Assembly (NCBI GenBank): GCA_902788785.1
Contig: CADALT010000007.1
Span: forward strand, 1-64,000
Origin: an uncultured Ruminococcus sp.
GTDB lineage: Bacteria > Bacillota > Clostridia > Oscillospirales > Ruminococcaceae
Length of the DNA stretch: 64,000 nt
Reading direction: 5' to 3'
Shown: in pieces, positions 23,823-32,843 of the stretch
Numbering within the stretch: the first letter of the stretch is position 1
How the letters are laid out: the number at the start of each line of letters is the position of its first letter
The notes under the pieces: generated by a model
Database searches by the model: none
The model's input: the letters and a program-made list of their open reading frames with translations, nothing else
Told to the model about the DNA's origin: nothing
Translations under genes and position numbers: made by a program

Positions 23823-25487
23823 TTACTTTATCTCAAGCACTGCGCCACGGTTAGCCGAAGTCACCAGCGACGCATATCTTGCAAGATAACCTGTCTTGAT
23901 CTTGGGCTCTCTGGGTACCCACTTTGCTCTTCTTGCTTCGAGCTCCTCATCGGAGATCTTCAGCTGTATGCTGTGGGCATTGATATCTATGGAGATGATG
24001 TCGCCTTCCTCGACCAGAGCAATATTTCCGCCCATAGCAGCTTCGGGAGAAACGTGACCGATAGCAGCACCTCTTGTGGCACCGCTGAATCTGCCGTCGG
24101 TGATAAGCGCAACTGTCGAGCCAAGACCCATACCCTGTATAGCAGAGGTCGGGTTGAGCATCTCTCTCATACCGGGGCCGCCCTTAGGACCTTCGTACCT
24201 GATGACTACCACATCACCGGGAACGATCTTGCCGCCTCTGATAGACGCTATAGCCTCTTCCTCACTGTCGAACACTCTTGCAGGACCCTCATGCTTGAGC
24301 ATCTCGGGTGCAACTGCCGAACGCTTTACCACGCAGGTATCAGGTGCAAGGTTGCCCTTGAGCACTGCGATACCGCCGTTTGGCATATAAGGATCGTCGA
24401 TAGGCCTTATGATGTTGGTGTCCTTATTGACGATGCCTTCGATATTTTCCTTGACTGTCTTGCCCGTGCAGGTCAGGCAGTCTGTATAGATAAGGTCTTT
24501 CTTGGCAAGCTCACCCAGTACCGCATAAACGCCGCCTGCTTCGTTGAGGTCTTCCATATAGGCATGGCCTGCAGGTGCAAGATGGCAGATATTAGGTGTC
24601 TTCTCGGAGATCTCGTTGACAAGCTCCAGATCCAGATCAATGCCGCATTCATGAGCGATAGCGGGCAGATGAAGCATCGAGTTTGTGGAACATCCCAGTG
24701 CCATATCAGCAGCGATAGCGTTCTTGAAAGCCTTCTCTGTCATGATATCACGGGGTCTGATATTTTTCTTCAGCAGTTCCATTACCTGCATACCTGCCTG
24801 CTTTGCAAGCTTTATCCTTGCAGAGTATACCGCAGGTATAGTACCGTTTCCACGAAGACCCATACCCAGCACTTCTGTCAGGCAGTTCATGGAGTTTGCG
24901 GTATACATACCTGAACATGAACCGCAGGAAGGACAAGCCTTATCCTCAAATTCCTGAACATCATCAAGTGTGAACTTGCCTGCGTTGTAAGAACCTACTG
25001 CCTCGAACATACTCGAAAGCGAGGTCTTGCTGCCCTTTACATGACCTGCCAGCATAGGACCGCCCGAAACGAATACTGTCGGTACATTTACCCTTGCAGC
25101 TGCCATCAGCAGACCCGGAACGTTCTTATCGCAGTTAGGCACCATTACCAGCGCATCGAAATGATGTGCCAGTGCCATACACTCTGTAGAATCAGCGATC
25201 AGATCTCTTGTCACCAGTGAATACTTCATGCCCTGATGACCCATAGCTATACCGTCGCACACTGCTATAGCAGGGAAAACCACAGGTGTACCGCCTGCCA
25301 TTGCAACGCCCATCTTTACAGCTTCAACGATCTTGTCGATGTTCATATGACCGGGAACTATCTCATTGAAAGATGAAACGATACCTACCAGAGGTCTTTC
25401 CATCTCTTCCTTAGTCATGCCCAGTGCATTGAACAGTGATCTCTGCGGAGCCTTGTCTACTCCCTCACAAAAATAATTGCTTGCCAT
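23823..25487 (-). CDS. ilvD: Dihydroxy-acid dehydratase
   Basis: A 554-residue IlvD, the iron-sulphur enzyme that makes 2-keto acids for valine, isoleucine and leucine synthesis. The cluster cysteines are in [11 protein letters not shown] (~115) and [20 protein letters not shown] (~186). The C-terminal SGxxxGRFSG region appears as [17 protein letters not shown] (~460). The length is normal. ATG 25487 (MASNYFCEG) is chosen because AAGAAGG precedes it. No other ilv or leu gene is in the window. Confidence 0.97.
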   Translation of the reverse strand: MASNYFCEGVDKAPQRSLFNALGMTKEEMERPLVGIVSSFNEIVPGHMNIDKIVEAVKMGVAMAGGTPVVFPAIAVCDGIAMGHQGMKYSLVTRDLIADSTECMALAHHFDALVMVPNCDKNVPGLLMAAARVNVPTVFVSGGPMLAGHVKGSKTSLSSMFEAVGSYNAGKFTLDDVQEFEDKACPSCGSCSGMYTANSMNCLTEVLGMGLRGNGTIPAVYSARIKLAKQAGMQVMELLKKNIRPRDIMTEKAFKNAIAADMALGCSTNSMLHLPAIAHECGIDLDLELVNEISEKTPNICHLAPAGHAYMEDLNEAGGVYAVLGELAKKDLIYTDCLTCTGKTVKENIEGIVNKDTNIIRPIDDPYMPNGGIAVLKGNLAPDTCVVKRSAVAPEMLKHEGPARVFDSEEEAIASIRGGKIVPGDVVVIRYEGPKGGPGMREMLNPTSAIQGMGLGSTVALITDGRFSGATRGAAIGHVSPEAAMGGNIALVEEGDIISIDINAHSIQLKISDEELEARRAKWVPREPKIKTGYLARYASLVTSANRGAVLEIK

Positions 25488-25563
25488 TGTGATTACCTTC
25501 TTTATCAAATTTATTTTACTCCCCCTAAAGGTGAGTTATATTAAACAGCTTTGAGTTATCCTC

Positions 25564-26304
25564 TTACTTTTTAGACTTCTTCCGTGCCTTGACAGTCTCT
25601 TCTTCTGCATCGGAGCTTCTAAAACCCAGCACTGTCAACAGCACACCTGCGACCAGCGGAGGTACCGAGAACAGCCAGTAATACTGCTTCTTGCTCATAT
25701 CACCCAGTCTCAGGCAGCAGTCCGATACATGGTCTGCGTCCACCGAGCCTGCCACATCATGTCCCAGCACCAGATACGAGTAATCATCGTTCCAGCTCTC
25801 TACCTTATCGCTGATGAACTTTTTCTCGAAGTCGGTTGTTGAAACAACGCCCTCGAATTCAAAATATCTGTCATCGAAAGCCTGATTTTTCATATCTCCG
25901 CCGAAGATATGCCAATAGAGGTCGGTATACTTGAATTCATCCACAGCCATGCATATATATTCGCCCGAACCGCTCTGACCGACTTCTGCCAGAACATAGC
26001 TTACATTAGCATCTTCCTCGGTATCCTGCGACTCGGTGGTGTACAGGTCGAAAGGCACTGTATCATAGCCGTTGTCGAGTTCACTTTTCTGCCCGATGGG
26101 GAAACCGCTGACCACCTTATTTATGCTGCCCTTTATGTACATACCCTCGTGTATATCCGCCAGAGTCAGCTCCGAGAGGTCACGCATATCATTATATTTA
26201 TTCCTGACATTAAGCCCCAGCACCAGCGCTATGATACCTATGACCAGCATCACGGCACCGCCGATATGCAATGAATTTAGCCTGCGCTTGCCGCCTTTAG
26301 TCAT
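25564..26304 (-). CDS. Two-helix membrane protein
   Basis: A 246-residue protein, not recognised. A membrane helix near the N-terminus (~14-30, IGGAVMLVIGIIALVLGLNV) and another near the C-terminus (~205-225, YYWLFSVPPLVAGVLLTVLGF) bracket a ~170-residue extracytoplasmic domain. A basic tail (VKARKKSKK) ends the protein. Its ATG overlaps the stop of the repeat protein gene upstream (ATGA), so the two are coupled and may act together at the membrane. Confidence 0.65.
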   Translation of the reverse strand: MTKGGKRRLNSLHIGGAVMLVIGIIALVLGLNVRNKYNDMRDLSELTLADIHEGMYIKGSINKVVSGFPIGQKSELDNGYDTVPFDLYTTESQDTEEDANVSYVLAEVGQSGSGEYICMAVDEFKYTDLYWHIFGGDMKNQAFDDRYFEFEGVVSTTDFEKKFISDKVESWNDDYSYLVLGHDVAGSVDADHVSDCCLRLGDMSKKQYYWLFSVPPLVAGVLLTVLGFRSSDAEEETVKARKKSKK

Positions 26305-26840
26305 TCGTCATTACCTTCCTGCTCGTCATCTATATTTTTGGCATCAGCCTCGTCCACATCGACCATATGCTCCACGGGAATGCCCTTTTCCTGTGCCTTG
26401 CGTTTTGCAACGACATCTTCACCGCTGAGCACGCTTTTAAATGTATCCACGGTCTTGACTGCATCTTCTTTGAGTCTGCCGCCTGTGACATACTCTTTCA
26501 TGGGAGCCACAGTTCTGCTCACGCTCTCGCCGACCTTGCCGCTGCCGACAGCTTCCTTAGCGTCCTTAACGACCTTTTCGGCTTTGTCCTTCAGCTTGCC
26601 GCTCTCCACGAAGTCCTTGGCATTTTTCACGACCTTGCCTGCGTTCTCACCCAGTTTGCCGCTGCCCACAAATTCCTTGGCGGACTTGAAAGTATGCTCT
26701 GCATCGTCCTTCATTCTGCCGCTGCCGATATATTCTCTCATCGGGGCAACGCTTCTGTCGATACTGTCTTTGAGCTTTCCGCTGCCTACGAATTCCTTGG
26801 CACTGTTTGCCTTTTCTGCCAGCTTATCTTTCAAATTCAT
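26301..26840 (-). CDS. Amphipathic-repeat protein (about seven ~21-residue repeats)
   Basis: A 179-residue hydrophilic, likely helical protein made almost wholly of repeats such as AKEFVGSGKLKDSIDRSV, APMREYIGSGRMKDDAEH and AKDFVESGKLKDKAEKVVK. Each has a GSGKL-type turn between helix-forming parts, and the repeats alternate between AKEFV and APMREY forms. An acidic tail (VDVDEADAKNIDDEQEG) ends it. Such Lys/Glu/Ala repeat proteins resemble LEA-like or apolipoprotein-like amphipathic helices and may bind membranes; this is inference. It has no signal peptide. It overlaps the membrane protein gene downstream by four bases. Confidence 0.75.
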   Translation of the reverse strand: MNLKDKLAEKANSAKEFVGSGKLKDSIDRSVAPMREYIGSGRMKDDAEHTFKSAKEFVGSGKLGENAGKVVKNAKDFVESGKLKDKAEKVVKDAKEAVGSGKVGESVSRTVAPMKEYVTGGRLKEDAVKTVDTFKSVLSGEDVVAKRKAQEKGIPVEHMVDVDEADAKNIDDEQEGNDE

Positions 26841-26854
26841 TTCGCTTAAGCCTC

Positions 26855-27003
26855 CTATTTTTCGAGCCTGTACATCATCACAGGCTTGTTGATTCCCTGT
26901 TCATAGACATATATGCTTTTACATTCAGGACACCGTCGGACCTCATATCGGGGAACTGCCCGTTTGAAAGCAGTTCGCCGCAGGAACAAGTCATCCTCGC
27001 CAT
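26855..27003 (-). pseudogene. Decayed small zinc-ribbon gene
   Basis: From ATG 27003 the frame reads MARMTCSCGELLSNGQFPDM and then runs to a stop at 26878. In a second frame, overlapping from about 26960, the reading is RRCPECKSIYVYEQGINKP, then VMMYRLEK and a stop at 26855. Together the two halves make a CxC...CPEC zinc-ribbon protein with the start and end expected of a small family of ~100 residues, but shortened and out of frame. It is best read as a gene with an internal deletion and frameshift. It sits between the glucokinase and the amphipathic-repeat gene. Confidence 0.6.
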
Positions 27004-27018
27004 GGTCACAAAACAGCT

Positions 27019-27975
27019 TTACTGTTTGTTAAGACCCAGGAATGCCGCACCGATTATGCCTGCATCGTTACCCAGCTCTGCAATAACTATCTTGGTGTTA
27101 TTGGGAGAGTCCTTGGTATAGACTTCCTTAGCTACCAGTTCTTTCAGCGGCAGCAGCAGAGGGTCGCCCTCGTTGCAAACACCGCCGCCGATGCACAGAA
27201 CATCGGGCTGGAAGATATTTATAGTATTGGTTATACCGCAAGCCAGGTATCTGATGTACTCATCAACTACTTCCTTAGCCGCAGCATCGCCCTTTCTCAT
27301 GGCATTGAAAGCTGTTCTGCCCGACACCTTGCCGTCAGCTTCGCACTCCTTATGCAGCACGCTTTCGGGGTGCTTCTCCATAGCTTCCTTAGTCATTCTG
27401 ATAAGGCCTGTAGCCGAGGAATAGACCTCAAAGCAGCCACGTCTGCCGCAGGTACACTTAGGACCGTCAGCATTTATCACCATATGACCTATCTCCGCAC
27501 CTGCGAAGTTAAAGCCGGAGAATATCTTCTTATTTATGATTATGCCGCCGCCGACACCCGTACCGAGTGTTATGCACACAGCATCATTAGCGCCCTTTGC
27601 AGCACCTGCCACGAACTCACCGTAAGCCGCAGCGTTAGCATCGTTCTCGACATAGCAGGGCTTGTCGATATGGGTCTTCATCAGCTTTGCCACAGGGAAA
27701 TCGTGGAAATCCAGATTGCAGGAATACTCGATAACGCCCGACTCGGAGTTAGCGATACCGGGTGTACCTATGCCCACAGCCTCAATGTCATCAAGAGTGA
27801 GACCAGCGTCCTTAACAGCCTGCAAAGCTACCTTAGCCATATCAGCGCATATTTCCTCACCGGGTCTTGGCAGATCGGTCTTGCAGCTTGCCTTAGCGAC
27901 TATCTCGAACTCCTCGCTGACAACGCCTGCCTTGATGTTAGTTCCGCCCAGATCGATACCGATATAATACTTCAT
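27019..27975 (-). CDS. ROK-family glucokinase
   Basis: A 318-residue ROK sugar kinase, probably glucokinase, which phosphorylates glucose with ATP in the cytoplasm. The ATP-binding motif IGIDLGGTNIKAGVV (~4-18), the sugar-binding ENDANAAAYGEFV (~115), GTGVGGGIIINKKIF (~140) and the zinc motif CTCGRRGCFEVYSSATG (~175-192) are all present. The C-terminus has CIGGGVCNEGD. The gene has its own promoter (28156-28128) and a ~150-nt leader. Other ROK kinases (fructose, N-acetylmannosamine) cannot be ruled out. Confidence 0.93.
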   Translation of the reverse strand: MKYYIGIDLGGTNIKAGVVSEEFEIVAKASCKTDLPRPGEEICADMAKVALQAVKDAGLTLDDIEAVGIGTPGIANSESGVIEYSCNLDFHDFPVAKLMKTHIDKPCYVENDANAAAYGEFVAGAAKGANDAVCITLGTGVGGGIIINKKIFSGFNFAGAEIGHMVINADGPKCTCGRRGCFEVYSSATGLIRMTKEAMEKHPESVLHKECEADGKVSGRTAFNAMRKGDAAAKEVVDEYIRYLACGITNTINIFQPDVLCIGGGVCNEGDPLLLPLKELVAKEVYTKDSPNNTKIVIAELGNDAGIIGAAFLGLNKQ

Positions 27976-28156
27976 AATTTTACCACCTTTTCCAATTTAT
28001 ACACCTTATTTACGAGCTTTGATCCATAGATCGGCACCGACCCGACAGTATTGGCAATTGACCCCTCAAAAGCCTGTCACCGCACATTCAGGAATGGTCT
28101 GTGCTTCAAAAAATCGCACTCTTTATAATAATACCACAAATTACGCATTTAGTCAA
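27976..28156 (-). promoter_or_regulatory. Promoter and leader of the glucokinase gene
   Basis: On the minus strand TTGACT (28156-28151), 17 bp, TATTAT (28133-28128), then about 150 nt before the ATG at 27975. The leader holds short inverted repeats (for example GATC-TATG-GATC near 28015-28035) but nothing that I recognise as a known riboswitch. Confidence 0.65.
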
Positions 28157-28221
28157 TATTTTTCAATAAAAATATAAACAAAAAATGACCGCACCCGTTT
28201 TTACATGAAAGCGATGGGCAT

Positions 28222-28252
28222 AAAAAAAACAGGCGACCCGAAGATCGCCTGT
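28222..28252 (-). terminator. Rho-independent terminator after the decarboxylase beta subunit
   Basis: On the minus strand ACAGGCGA pairs with TCGCCTGT around a TCTTCGGG loop and is followed by eight T. Confidence 0.85.
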
Positions 28253-28264
28253 GAAATATGCTGT

Positions 28265-29506
28265 TTACTTAACTATTGCCAGCAGAACACCTGCTGCAAC
28301 GGCAGAGCCTATAACGCCTGCAACGTTGGGTCCCATAGCGTGCATCAGCAGGTAGTTGGTAGGAACTTCTTCCTGACCTACCTTCTGGGAAATTCTCGCT
28401 GCCATAGGTACAGCGGAAACGCCTGCAGAACCGATCAGAGGATTGATCTTACCCTTTGTGGCAACATACATCAGCTTGCCCAGCAGTATACCGCAGGCAG
28501 TACCCAGCGAGAACGCTACAACGCCCAGCAGCATTACCTTACCGAAAGCAATACTTATTACCTTATCAGCCTGAGTTGTTGCACCAACGGTGACGCCCAG
28601 GAAGATGGTGATTATGTTCATCAGTTCGTTCTGCGCAGTCTTTACCAGTCTGTCGCAGCAGCCGCTCTCTTTAAGGAGGTTACCGAACATCAGCATACCT
28701 ACCAGAGGTGCAGCAGAAGGTATCATCAGTGCGATGATAAGTGTTACCAGTACGGGGAATATCAGCTTTTCGAGCCTTGATACAGGTCTGAGCTGACCCA
28801 TGACTACCGACCTTTCCTTCTTGGTGGTGAGCAGTCTCATTATAGGCGGCTGGATGATAGGTACCAGTGCCATGTAGGTGTACGCTGCCAGTGCGATCGT
28901 ACCAACGGAGTTGGAGCTGTTCGCTGTAAGCAGCTTGGAAGATACGTAGATGGATGTAGGACCGTCAGCACCGCCGATGATAGCGATGGATGCGCAGTCA
29001 GCAGCACTCATGCCCAGGACTGCAGCGCCTACGAATGTGAAGAAGATACCGCCCTGTGCGGCTGCACCGAGCAGGAAGCTCCTGGGGCTTGCTATCAGGG
29101 GACCGAAGTCTGTCATAGCGCCTATACCCAGGAATATCAGCGGAGGATAGACCTGAAGCTTAACGCCCATATACAGTATATCCAGCAATCCGCCGTGTTC
29201 AAGTATTCGTTGATAGTCTATGTAGTGGCTGTTCACCGTGCCTGCATCTTCCTTGAAGTCCTCAACATAGTTCCAGAACTCGGGATGATACATCTCTGCA
29301 AAAGGCAGGTTGGTCAGCAGCATACCGAATGAGATCGGCAGCAGCAGCAGCGGCTCAAATCCCTTAGCCACCGCAAGGTACATAAACACGAATGATATAA
29401 GTATCATTATTATATTCTTCCAGCCGCCGTCAGCGAAGAAGCCGGCAAAGCCCGACTCCTGTGCCAGCTGTGCCAGAGTGTCCAAAAACGATTGAATTAT
29501 AGCCAT
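28265..29506 (-). CDS. Sodium-translocating decarboxylase, beta subunit
   Basis: A 413-residue integral membrane protein of the OadB/GcdB/MmdB family, the sodium-pumping subunit of biotin-dependent oxaloacetate, methylmalonyl-CoA or glutaconyl-CoA decarboxylases. The signature is IAIIGGADGPTSIYVSSKL (~165-185) followed by GNLLKESGCCDRL (~272). About nine to eleven helices are expected. The start ATG 29506 follows the gamma subunit by 27 bp. Only the beta and gamma subunits are here, so the carboxyltransferase and biotin carrier must be elsewhere and the substrate is undefined. Confidence 0.92.
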   Translation of the reverse strand: MAIIQSFLDTLAQLAQESGFAGFFADGGWKNIIMILISFVFMYLAVAKGFEPLLLLPISFGMLLTNLPFAEMYHPEFWNYVEDFKEDAGTVNSHYIDYQRILEHGGLLDILYMGVKLQVYPPLIFLGIGAMTDFGPLIASPRSFLLGAAAQGGIFFTFVGAAVLGMSAADCASIAIIGGADGPTSIYVSSKLLTANSSNSVGTIALAAYTYMALVPIIQPPIMRLLTTKKERSVVMGQLRPVSRLEKLIFPVLVTLIIALMIPSAAPLVGMLMFGNLLKESGCCDRLVKTAQNELMNIITIFLGVTVGATTQADKVISIAFGKVMLLGVVAFSLGTACGILLGKLMYVATKGKINPLIGSAGVSAVPMAARISQKVGQEEVPTNYLLMHAMGPNVAGVIGSAVAAGVLLAIVK

Positions 29507-29533
29507 TTTTACTGATCACGTTCCTTTCCGAAG

Positions 29534-30001
29534 CTAAAAGGGTCTGGTGTTTTCAACGGCACCAGCCGAAGACCAAGCCGAACGTCTCGGCTTAGAAGCC
29601 TTTACACCCCTGAGCACAGGCTTTTTACCTGTACCTGCATACATCATCGAAAGCGCACCCATGATCGCAGCTACGACCTCATCGCCTACACCGTCCTCCA
29701 CCACAGGGGCGGCAGCAGCGGGAGCAGCCTTCTTCTCTTCCTCTTTCTTAGCTTCCTTGGCAGCCTTCAGCTTAGCCTCTGCCTCAGCTTCAGCCTTCTT
29801 TTTAGCCTCAGCCTTAGCGTTGATAGACTCGAAGATCTTGCCGTAAAGGGTCACCAGCAATATCAGGATTATAAGTCCGATGAACACCACCGAGATACCT
29901 GTTATGACAACAGAAGCGACTGTTTCTGCGCCAAGATCGGTCTGATCGGGTGGGATGTTGCTGGAGAGTATTTGAGCCAACGTAGTTTGAAAAGTAGCCA
30001 T
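29534..30001 (-). CDS. Sodium-translocating decarboxylase, gamma subunit (OadG-like)
   Basis: A 155-residue protein with one N-terminal helix (~28-50, VASVVITGISVVFIGLIILI) followed by an Ala/Lys/Glu-rich coiled stretch (EAKKKAEAEAEAKLKAAKEA) and an Ala/Pro linker. The C-terminal domain is VGDEVVAAIMGALSMMYAGT. This is the OadG/MmdC layout, in which the subunit assembles the complex and binds the beta subunit at the membrane. It has its own promoter (30069-30041) and precedes oadB. Confidence 0.85.
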   Translation of the reverse strand: MATFQTTLAQILSSNIPPDQTDLGAETVASVVITGISVVFIGLIILILLVTLYGKIFESINAKAEAKKKAEAEAEAKLKAAKEAKKEEEKKAAPAAAAPVVEDGVGDEVVAAIMGALSMMYAGTGKKPVLRGVKASKPRRSAWSSAGAVENTRPF

Positions 30002-30040
30002 ATAAAAAACTCCTCCGAAATTATTTCAACATATGTATCT

Positions 30041-30069
30041 ATTATACACTATTTCTCTCAAAAATGCAA
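30041..30069 (-). promoter_or_regulatory. Promoter of the decarboxylase gamma-beta operon
   Basis: On the minus strand TTGCAT (30069-30064), 17 bp, TATAAT (30046-30041), about 40 bp before the start codon. Confidence 0.75.
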
Positions 30070-30122
30070 GCCCTTTTTTATATTTTTTAATTTTATCTTA
30101 TGTACGTTTGCACATATCACAC

Positions 30123-30151
30123 TTGCAAAGCGGATAAAAATATGTTATACT
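30123..30151 (+). promoter_or_regulatory. Promoter of the MscS gene
   Basis: TTGCAA (30123-30128), 17 bp, TATACT (30146-30151), 20 bp before the ATG at 30171. Confidence 0.7.
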
Positions 30152-30170
30152 TTCATTTGAGGTGAATACA

Positions 30171-30977
30171 ATGACGATGACCGAGCGTTTTCTTCTCCGT
30201 CTGGAGGATATGCTGCCGAACCTTATCGCAGCAGTTATCATATTGGTTGCAGGTTTTCTTATTACGAGAGTTACCCTGCGCATCATGGGCAAGGGGCTGA
30301 ACCTTAAACACGTTGACCCCACCATACACAAATTCCTGATGTCGATGGTAAAGGTAGTCATGACCGTCATCATCGTGGTGAGTGCACTTTCGGCGGTAAA
30401 GGTACCCATGTCGTCCATCATAGCCGCCATCGGCACCGCAGGCATAGCCATCGGTCTTGCCCTGCAGGACAGCCTTTCCAACGTGGCAGGCGGTTTTGTG
30501 ATACTTTTCGCAAAGCCTTTCAAGTGCGGTGATTACGTGAAGATAGGCACAGACGAAGGCACAGTGGACGCTATATCCATGTTATACACAAGGCTGCTTA
30601 CCGTGGACAACAAGGCTGTATTCATACCGAACAGCAACGTGGCGAAAAGTTCTGTCACCAACTTTACCGATGAGGACAGGCGCAGGCTGGAGATACGCTT
30701 TGCTGTGAGCTACAGGGACGATTTCCGCAAGGCAGAAAAGCTCATACGTGAAGTTATCGAGGGGCATCAGAAGATACTGACCTCTCCCGAAAAGCCGCTG
30801 GTGGTCATGGACGAGCACGGCAGCCACGGCATCATCATACTTACAAGGTCATGGGTAAAAACTGCCGACTACTGGCAGACCAAGTGGGACATACTGGCAG
30901 CCGTCAAGGATACCTTTGATGCAAACGGCATAACGATACCTTTCGATCAGATGGACGTACACATCACCGAGAAATAG
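30171..30977 (+). CDS. Small-conductance mechanosensitive channel (MscS family)
   Basis: A 268-residue MscS channel that opens under membrane tension to release solutes on osmotic downshift. Three N-terminal helices are present, including the pore helix with AIGTAGIAIGLALQDSLSNVAGG (~85-108) and the beta domain entry AKPFKCGDYVKIG (~116-128). The C-terminal region (FDANGITIPFDQMDVHI) closes the fold. ATG 30171 is chosen over the GTG at 30162 because TGAGGTGA lies six bases before it and would overlap the GTG. The gene stands alone. Confidence 0.95.
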   Translation: MTMTERFLLRLEDMLPNLIAAVIILVAGFLITRVTLRIMGKGLNLKHVDPTIHKFLMSMVKVVMTVIIVVSALSAVKVPMSSIIAAIGTAGIAIGLALQDSLSNVAGGFVILFAKPFKCGDYVKIGTDEGTVDAISMLYTRLLTVDNKAVFIPNSNVAKSSVTNFTDEDRRRLEIRFAVSYRDDFRKAEKLIREVIEGHQKILTSPEKPLVVMDEHGSHGIIILTRSWVKTADYWQTKWDILAAVKDTFDANGITIPFDQMDVHITEK

Positions 30978-30984
30978 CACACAA

Positions 30985-31022
30985 ATAAAGGAGCCGCCGT
31001 CAACGCACAGCAGCTCCTTGAT
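30985..31022 (+). terminator. Likely terminator after MscS
   Basis: AAGGAGC pairs with GCTCCTT around an 18-nt loop and is followed by GATTATTTTT, which runs into the palindrome-ended repeat. Confidence 0.5.
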
Positions 31023-31124
31023 TATTTTTAACGACATAAATATCCATACATTTGACACTCACCGAAGCAAGAATCATATCTCCGATAAGTGCCCTATGTA
31101 GAAATTTTAATGTCGTTTACTATA
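31023..31124. repeat. 102-bp palindrome-ended repeat, copy a
   Basis: The right end (31110-31124) is the exact reverse complement of TATAGTAAACGACAT. The left end (31023-31037) is a two-mismatch form of its partner TATATTAAACGACAT. It has the same length as the copy at 45637-45738 but is inverted relative to it; the interiors differ. It lies between the 3' ends of mscS and the DAK2 gene, so it interrupts nothing. Confidence 0.75.
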
Positions 31125-31126
31125 TT

Positions 31127-32788
31127 TTATTCTACCGATATTATATAATAGTATACGGGCTGACCGCCGTTTATCAGGTTAACATCAAGGTTTGAATACT
31201 TGGTGCTTATCTGCTTATACAGCGCTTCTGCCGCATCATCGGTAACATCTGCACCGTAGATGATGGTGATGAACGAGCTGTCGCCCTTGACCATCTTCTT
31301 GGTCAGCTTGAATGCGGCCTTGGCAAGGTCCTTATCAACAAACGAAAGCTTGCCGTTCTCCATAGCAAGTATCTCGCCCTGCTTTATGGAATGACCCTCA
31401 TAGTCCGAATCTCTTGCCGCAAAGGTTATCTGACCCGTGGTGACACGTTCGATAGCCGCAGTCATTTCAACACGGTTCTTATTGAGATCCGCATCGGGGT
31501 CGAATGCCAGCATTGCGGACATTCCCTGGGGTATCGTCCTTGTCTGGAGGACACATACCTTTCTGTCGGTAACAAGGTTAACTGCCTGTTCAGCAGCCAT
31601 GATGATATTCTTATTGTTAGGCAGCACGAAAACCGTCTCGGCAGGGCAAGCCATTATAGCTTCGAGTATATCCTGCGTAGAGGGGTTCATGGTCTGACCG
31701 CCCTTTACCATGCAGTCAACTCCCACATCTTTGAACAGTGCTTCAACGCCGCTGCCTGCTGCAACTGCCACAAAGCCGAACTCCTTCTCGGGCTTGACAG
31801 CTGTGAACTCACGCTTGACTTCCTTGCGCTTGTTCTCATGCTGAAGCTTCATATTCTCGACCTTCGGGAAGTTTATATAACCGAATTCCAGACCCTTCTG
31901 TATAGCAAGACCGGGGTCGTTGGTATGAACGTGTACCTTGATTATCTCATCATCGTCCACGACTACCACGCAGTCACCGATGGTCTCCAGATAAGCCCTG
32001 AGCTTTATGGGGTCATCGCAGTCCTGCTTCTTGGTGATGAGCATCTCGGTGCAGTAAGTAAAGTGTATGACCGCATCATACTGACCGACTACAGACGAAA
32101 AGCTGTCCACAGTCACCGCACCTTCGGCAGCCGTTGTCTTGGGAGCTTCTGCCACAGGTTCTTCCTGCTCGACGATATCGCCGCCCTCGAAAACATCACG
32201 CATAGCTTCAAATATTATGAGCAGACCCATTCCGCCCGCATCAACTACGCCTGCCTTAGCCAGTGCAGGCAGCAGTGTAGGTGTCCTGTCCAGCGAAGCT
32301 TTTGCCTCGGCGCAGACATCTGCCATTATCACCCTGACATCATTTGTAGACCTCAGTGCAGCTCTGCCCTTTTCGGAAGCTTCTCTGGCAACTGTGAGTA
32401 TAGTACCCTCGGTAGGCTTCATAACAGACTTATAAGCGCCCTGCACGCCCAGCTCCAGCGAATTTACCAGTTCCTCGGCACCCATCTCGTTCTTGCCCGC
32501 AAGACCCTTTGCAAAGCCCCTGAATATCAGCGAGAGTATAACGCCCGAGTTGCCTCTTGCGCCCCTTAAAAGGCAGGATGCCGCTGTCTGTGCGACAACT
32601 GCGCAGGTAACATCGTCATCAAGGTTCTCAAGCTCTGCCACTGAATTATTTATGGTCATGGACATATTCGAGCCTGTATCGCCGTCGGGTACGGGGAATA
32701 CATTGAGCTCATCCACAGATTTTTTCTTGTTGGTGATGCTGTGTGCGGCGCTGATAAAAGCACGGCGCAGCAAATTTCCGTTTATCAC
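31127..32788 (-). CDS. DAK2-domain protein (YloV/FakA-like)
   Basis: A 553-residue protein with an N-terminal DhaL/DAK2 ATP-binding domain (~1-205; NVFPVPDGDTGSNMSMTIN near 28, GARGNSGVILSLIFRG near 75) and a C-terminal DegV-like/YloV domain. FakA uses this layout to phosphorylate fatty acids bound to a FakB protein; no fakB is in the window. The start is a GTG at 32788 with AGGAGG nine bases upstream. Directly upstream is the Asp23/YloU gene, the usual yloU-yloV pair of Firmicutes. Confidence 0.92.
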   Translation of the reverse strand: MINGNLLRRAFISAAHSITNKKKSVDELNVFPVPDGDTGSNMSMTINNSVAELENLDDDVTCAVVAQTAASCLLRGARGNSGVILSLIFRGFAKGLAGKNEMGAEELVNSLELGVQGAYKSVMKPTEGTILTVAREASEKGRAALRSTNDVRVIMADVCAEAKASLDRTPTLLPALAKAGVVDAGGMGLLIIFEAMRDVFEGGDIVEQEEPVAEAPKTTAAEGAVTVDSFSSVVGQYDAVIHFTYCTEMLITKKQDCDDPIKLRAYLETIGDCVVVVDDDEIIKVHVHTNDPGLAIQKGLEFGYINFPKVENMKLQHENKRKEVKREFTAVKPEKEFGFVAVAAGSGVEALFKDVGVDCMVKGGQTMNPSTQDILEAIMACPAETVFVLPNNKNIIMAAEQAVNLVTDRKVCVLQTRTIPQGMSAMLAFDPDADLNKNRVEMTAAIERVTTGQITFAARDSDYEGHSIKQGEILAMENGKLSFVDKDLAKAAFKLTKKMVKGDSSFITIIYGADVTDDAAEALYKQISTKYSNLDVNLINGGQPVYYYIISVE

Positions 32789-32843
32789 TTTCAGTTTCCT
32801 CCTAATCCATCTACAGGACTTATATTAACGTCATAAAGTTCTG

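Noticed and set aside
26878-27003. Intact 41-residue protein from ATG 27003
   Set aside because: It ends abruptly after half a zinc ribbon while the other half follows in another frame; decay is more likely.
31391-32569. 392-codon plus-strand open frame opposite the DAK2 gene
   Set aside because: It is antisense to a conserved gene, with no family features and no start signal.
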